Source: G001797105 sp964528155 (lineage in GTDB: Bacteria > Chloroflexota > Anaerolineae > Anaerolineales > E44-bin32). From it: 7,194 bases of DNA. The notes beneath the pieces are model-generated. The model worked only from the letters and a program-made list of their open reading frames with translations, did not search any database and was not told the DNA's origin. Location: assembly GCA_964528155.1 (NCBI GenBank), contig CAZGRL010000162.1, forward strand, positions 1-7,194. Reading direction: 5' to 3'. A program made the translations under genes and the position numbers. Positions 6,101 to 7,194 of the stretch are shown one piece after another; the stretch's first letter is position 1; each line of letters begins with the position of its first letter.

Positions 6101-7165
6101 TGGACCGACTGGGGCGACCAGTGGTACCTCGACCAGGACGGCGACTGCATCGACGCCGGATCAGGTGTCGTGCAGAACGAGGACATCGATCTGGACACGT
6201 TCAGCACCTCGCGCGACGGCAAGGTCGATGTCGCCACCGTCGACATCGGCTACCACTACCCGGGACCGGCGGATCTCTGGGAATGGGACGAGGGGAACGG
6301 CATCGTAACTTATGGGAACGTCGACATTGAGCGTGGCGGTATTACCATCCCTCCCTTCGCCGCGGACATCACCAGCATTACCTTCACCGCGTCGCAAAGT
6401 GTTGTCCTCTCTGTCAGCTTCCCATCGGACAGCACGAGTTGGGTCATCAAGATTGACGGGCAAGCGATACCCGACGACCCTGATGGCACCGGGGACATCA
6501 TCGACAAGGAAGTGCCCCTCACTGGCTTGGCGCCCCATCAGAGCCACACTGTGTGCGTTGACATTGAAGGCACAGAGGATGACATCGAGTTCACCATCTA
6601 CATTGCCCCAGAGCCAGGAGAGACCGATGTCTTCATCACGGTCGGCGAAAACGCAGACCACAATTGGGTCGATTTTGGCCAAGGGGCTTTCAACTACATC
6701 GATCATATCGACGACTTGGCCAGCAAAGTGAAAGAATGGAATATCAACTCCCTACGGATATCTCCGTACGGTTTTCTCAACGAAAACGTACCCTGGACCA
6801 CTTCAAGTCCAAAAGGGATCAAGGGGATAGGTGATGTTCTCACTCCTTGCCATGAAGAAGGGGTCTGCGTATGGTGGGTGTTAGACCCAATACGTATGCA
6901 CGAAGACACTGCCTATTCCTGGCAGGGCGAAGGCTTTGAGGCGGCGCTTGCTGATGAAGCCCTGAAGGTTCGGAACGAATTAGGGTGGCACCCTTATTGG
7001 CAATACGTCAATGAGCCCTGGAACGCAAGCTTCATTGAGGAGCAAGGGACGGCACTCACGACCGCGGAGGCGTTCGGGCAGATACTCGACTACCAATTGG
7101 AGATGCAAGGCGAAATGCTATTCCCCTGCCGCGAGTTGAGCGGGCGCAATCCCAAAGTTAGTTGA
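3197..7165 (+). CDS. Giant exported protein: N-terminal unknown domain, two beta-helix modules, truncated GH-A-like barrel
   Basis: The protein has 1322 residues. Residues 9-28 are a strong hydrophobic segment after a basic start, with no clear AxA site, suggesting a signal anchor. Residues ~68-342 form a domain I associate by memory with giant Verrucomicrobia/Planctomycete surface proteins (TNLCYRDARGRW, LVFADALGPGSGVDVEL, ending YLVESIPY); its function is unknown. Two beta-helix modules follow. Module 1 runs from LTIEPGT (387-393) to DIGYHHP (719-725) and module 2 from LTIKPGT (743-749) to DIGYHYP (1016-1022); both are rich in CX4C coils. Residues ~1023-1140 look like a beta-sandwich. Residues ~1143-1322 look like strands 1-4 of a TIM barrel: INSLRISPYG with Arg1187, CVWWVLDP, then QYVNEPW with Asn1272-Glu1273-Pro1274, as at the acid/base of clan GH-A hydrolases. 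The chain ends before the expected nucleophile half, so activity is doubtful as drawn. Frameshift, disruption or assembly edge are possible. Start chosen by GAGGAG eight bases upstream. Confidence 0.85.
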   Translation: MAFIRKHRVMLAPLLVVAIVGAGLFLVLRSESEEPIGARRSGNVAATAPEETVQAWQEDVAKRTQHGREYQVTRTLEYVDSDTGETVTDQTVSTVRAVGTNLCYRDARGRWQPTVPEWRSTGGGFVMDKNSWRIEVPLTLGAAYEYVVGGQALHMRPAMLVLSDGQRTVMLGRIDPNAAGRVDPQNASKLVFADALGPGSGVDVELIVERASLHQNVVLRHKPVLPSRFNEETARLYVYTELGLDAFARKPGHGVRLGRNPLNVSSRDLATARNQRDPIAFTRQERVNGELRDRVLHRFVESKVWDETGAQNETYADRQLWRHPVTQKPYLVESIPYSYIADATGAVTLDYDSQNGDIDYDQMWTADATYYVEDNVNVSHDENPVTLTIEPGTVIKFASGKSINIGANGAIVAKGEPFRYIVFTSDQDDESGEDLTWHWEWDEEKQKDVQVDDETSGSPADYHEAINIGSVASTDCRIEFCKFGYAEYGVKVLGDDIEDGIRHCIFRQCTGGVYLYCCTLSVFNCLIADTACGVNVNASVVSFTVNVQNCTFDNCSQYGLRLNGSGAYPALCGTISENLFTNNQIGIKREYDPPYYDVTIDYNAYYNNISNVTGSGMDEGDHPVYLGVSPYDGGTGYNDSPLGKYFVDTTDVGGGGTKDGSDLVDPDGLTITAAERYGDGSAFSIEAPEEVTAAEDHEDDIEEGDLPWENGDGDEDTVDIGYHHPRIDKLITSEIWCSTGDSLTIKPGTVVVTEGSSHLRLLNNGKLTCNGCPDEMVMMIAGIAASMAIESPLKTSSSPDSAFIVSDNHSGSTSVTYTYFRGQEYGFRTRTNSTQTVAHCVFEACYGGYKAIGADAEVTNCRFDCCNIGLYLTCKDEVTTCTVRNCTIDRCSTGLQLREYSGTTFIIKDCLISRCGWGMDFGVGNPSNWTGIDNNAFYGCGRKYVHEPCPGPIGPHSLNVLENPYDTGWTDWGDQWYLDQDGDCIDAGSGVVQNEDIDLDTFSTSRDGKVDVATVDIGYHYPGPADLWEWDEGNGIVTYGNVDIERGGITIPPFAADITSITFTASQSVVLSVSFPSDSTSWVIKIDGQAIPDDPDGTGDIIDKEVPLTGLAPHQSHTVCVDIEGTEDDIEFTIYIAPEPGETDVFITVGENADHNWVDFGQGAFNYIDHIDDLASKVKEWNINSLRISPYGFLNENVPWTTSSPKGIKGIGDVLTPCHEEGVCVWWVLDPIRMHEDTAYSWQGEGFEAALADEALKVRNELGWHPYWQYVNEPWNASFIEEQGTALTTAEAFGQILDYQLEMQGEMLFPCRELSGRNPKVS
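4355..6262 (+). repeat. Tandem duplication of a beta-helix module inside gene 2
   Basis: At the protein level, 4355-5371 (about 339 aa) and 5423-6262 (about 280 aa) begin with nearly the same capping strand, [TS]-L-T-I-[EK]-P-G-T-V, and end with the same closing motif, T-V-D-I-G-Y-H-[HY]-P. The starts are 356 residues apart. Similarity in between is limited to the coil pattern, so the duplication is old or the two modules were recruited separately from the same family. Confidence 0.6.
6617..7165 (+). other. Half TIM-barrel (clan GH-A-like) region at the end of gene 2
   Basis: About 180 residues from 'ETDVFITVG' resemble the first half of a (beta/alpha)8 glycoside hydrolase. The chain runs from a first strand, through a second ending in an LR-type motif and a third rich in Trp, to a fourth ending in NEP at 7010-7018. 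In clan GH-A the Glu of NEP is the acid/base catalyst and a second Glu near strand 7 is the nucleophile; the latter is absent. G+C here is about 51% over 6721-7020 (hand count 152/300), against 62-70% in single 60-base lines I sampled earlier in the gene. The family assignment is from motif order only. Confidence 0.5.
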
Positions 7166-7194
7166 AAGGCTGAACGGCTCGTTGTTCATTATGC
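7166..7194. other. Window edge after the gene 2 stop
   Basis: Only 29 bases remain. I see no terminator hairpin or T-tract and no identifiable gene. One frame (7140-7194) stays open to the window edge and may be the displaced continuation of gene 2. Confidence 0.4.

Noticed and set aside
7120..7194. Left end of an insertion sequence interrupting gene 2
   Set aside because: No terminal inverted repeat, target duplication or transposase start can be shown within the few bases available.

Overview
The window is a high-GC bacterial segment carrying two long, co-directional genes on the + strand. Both encode very large exported proteins built on right-handed parallel beta-helices. The repertoire points to a Planctomycetota/Verrucomicrobiota-type bacterium (PVC superphylum) or an uncultured relative: an N-terminal 'IYVDDDN' beta-helix opening after a signal peptide, coil repeats of the 'NCxFxxN' type, and helix ends of the 'DPLF...SPCVNTGS...DMGYH' type. 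This taxonomic reading rests on remembered family resemblance, not on a marker gene.

Layout. Positions 1-125 hold a non-coding leader with two short inverted repeats, a CA-rich tract and a perfect AGGAGG ribosome-binding site. Gene 1 (126-2702, 858 aa) has a signal peptide, a beta-helix, a short beta-sandwich-like domain and a C-terminal domain that appears to be two copies of one ~110-residue unit. Positions 2703-3196 are an unusually structured 494-bp spacer. It holds a GC-rich hairpin directly after the stop codon, an intrinsic terminator, a sigma70-like promoter framed by two perfect inverted repeats, about 155 nt of predicted hairpin-rich RNA, a second intrinsic terminator, and the ribosome-binding site of gene 2.

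Gene 2 (3197-7165, 1322 aa) has a membrane anchor or signal sequence, an N-terminal domain of unknown function that I associate with giant PVC surface proteins, two tandem Cys-rich beta-helix modules, a beta-sandwich-like linker domain, and the first half of a TIM barrel. That half barrel carries an Asn-Glu-Pro motif resembling the acid/base site of clan GH-A glycoside hydrolases. It stops before the second half, where the nucleophile would lie, only 29 bases from the window edge.

How they may work together: both products should act outside the cytoplasm, most plausibly in surface adhesion or polysaccharide binding and processing. No transporter, regulator or classical system gene is present to fix the pathway. 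The most unusual parts are the promoter-hairpins-terminator unit between the genes, the truncated, lower-GC GH-like tail of gene 2, and the stacked CX4C cysteine ladder in its beta-helices. I see no CRISPR array, tRNA, rRNA or recognisable insertion sequence, and no clearly complete novel multi-gene system.
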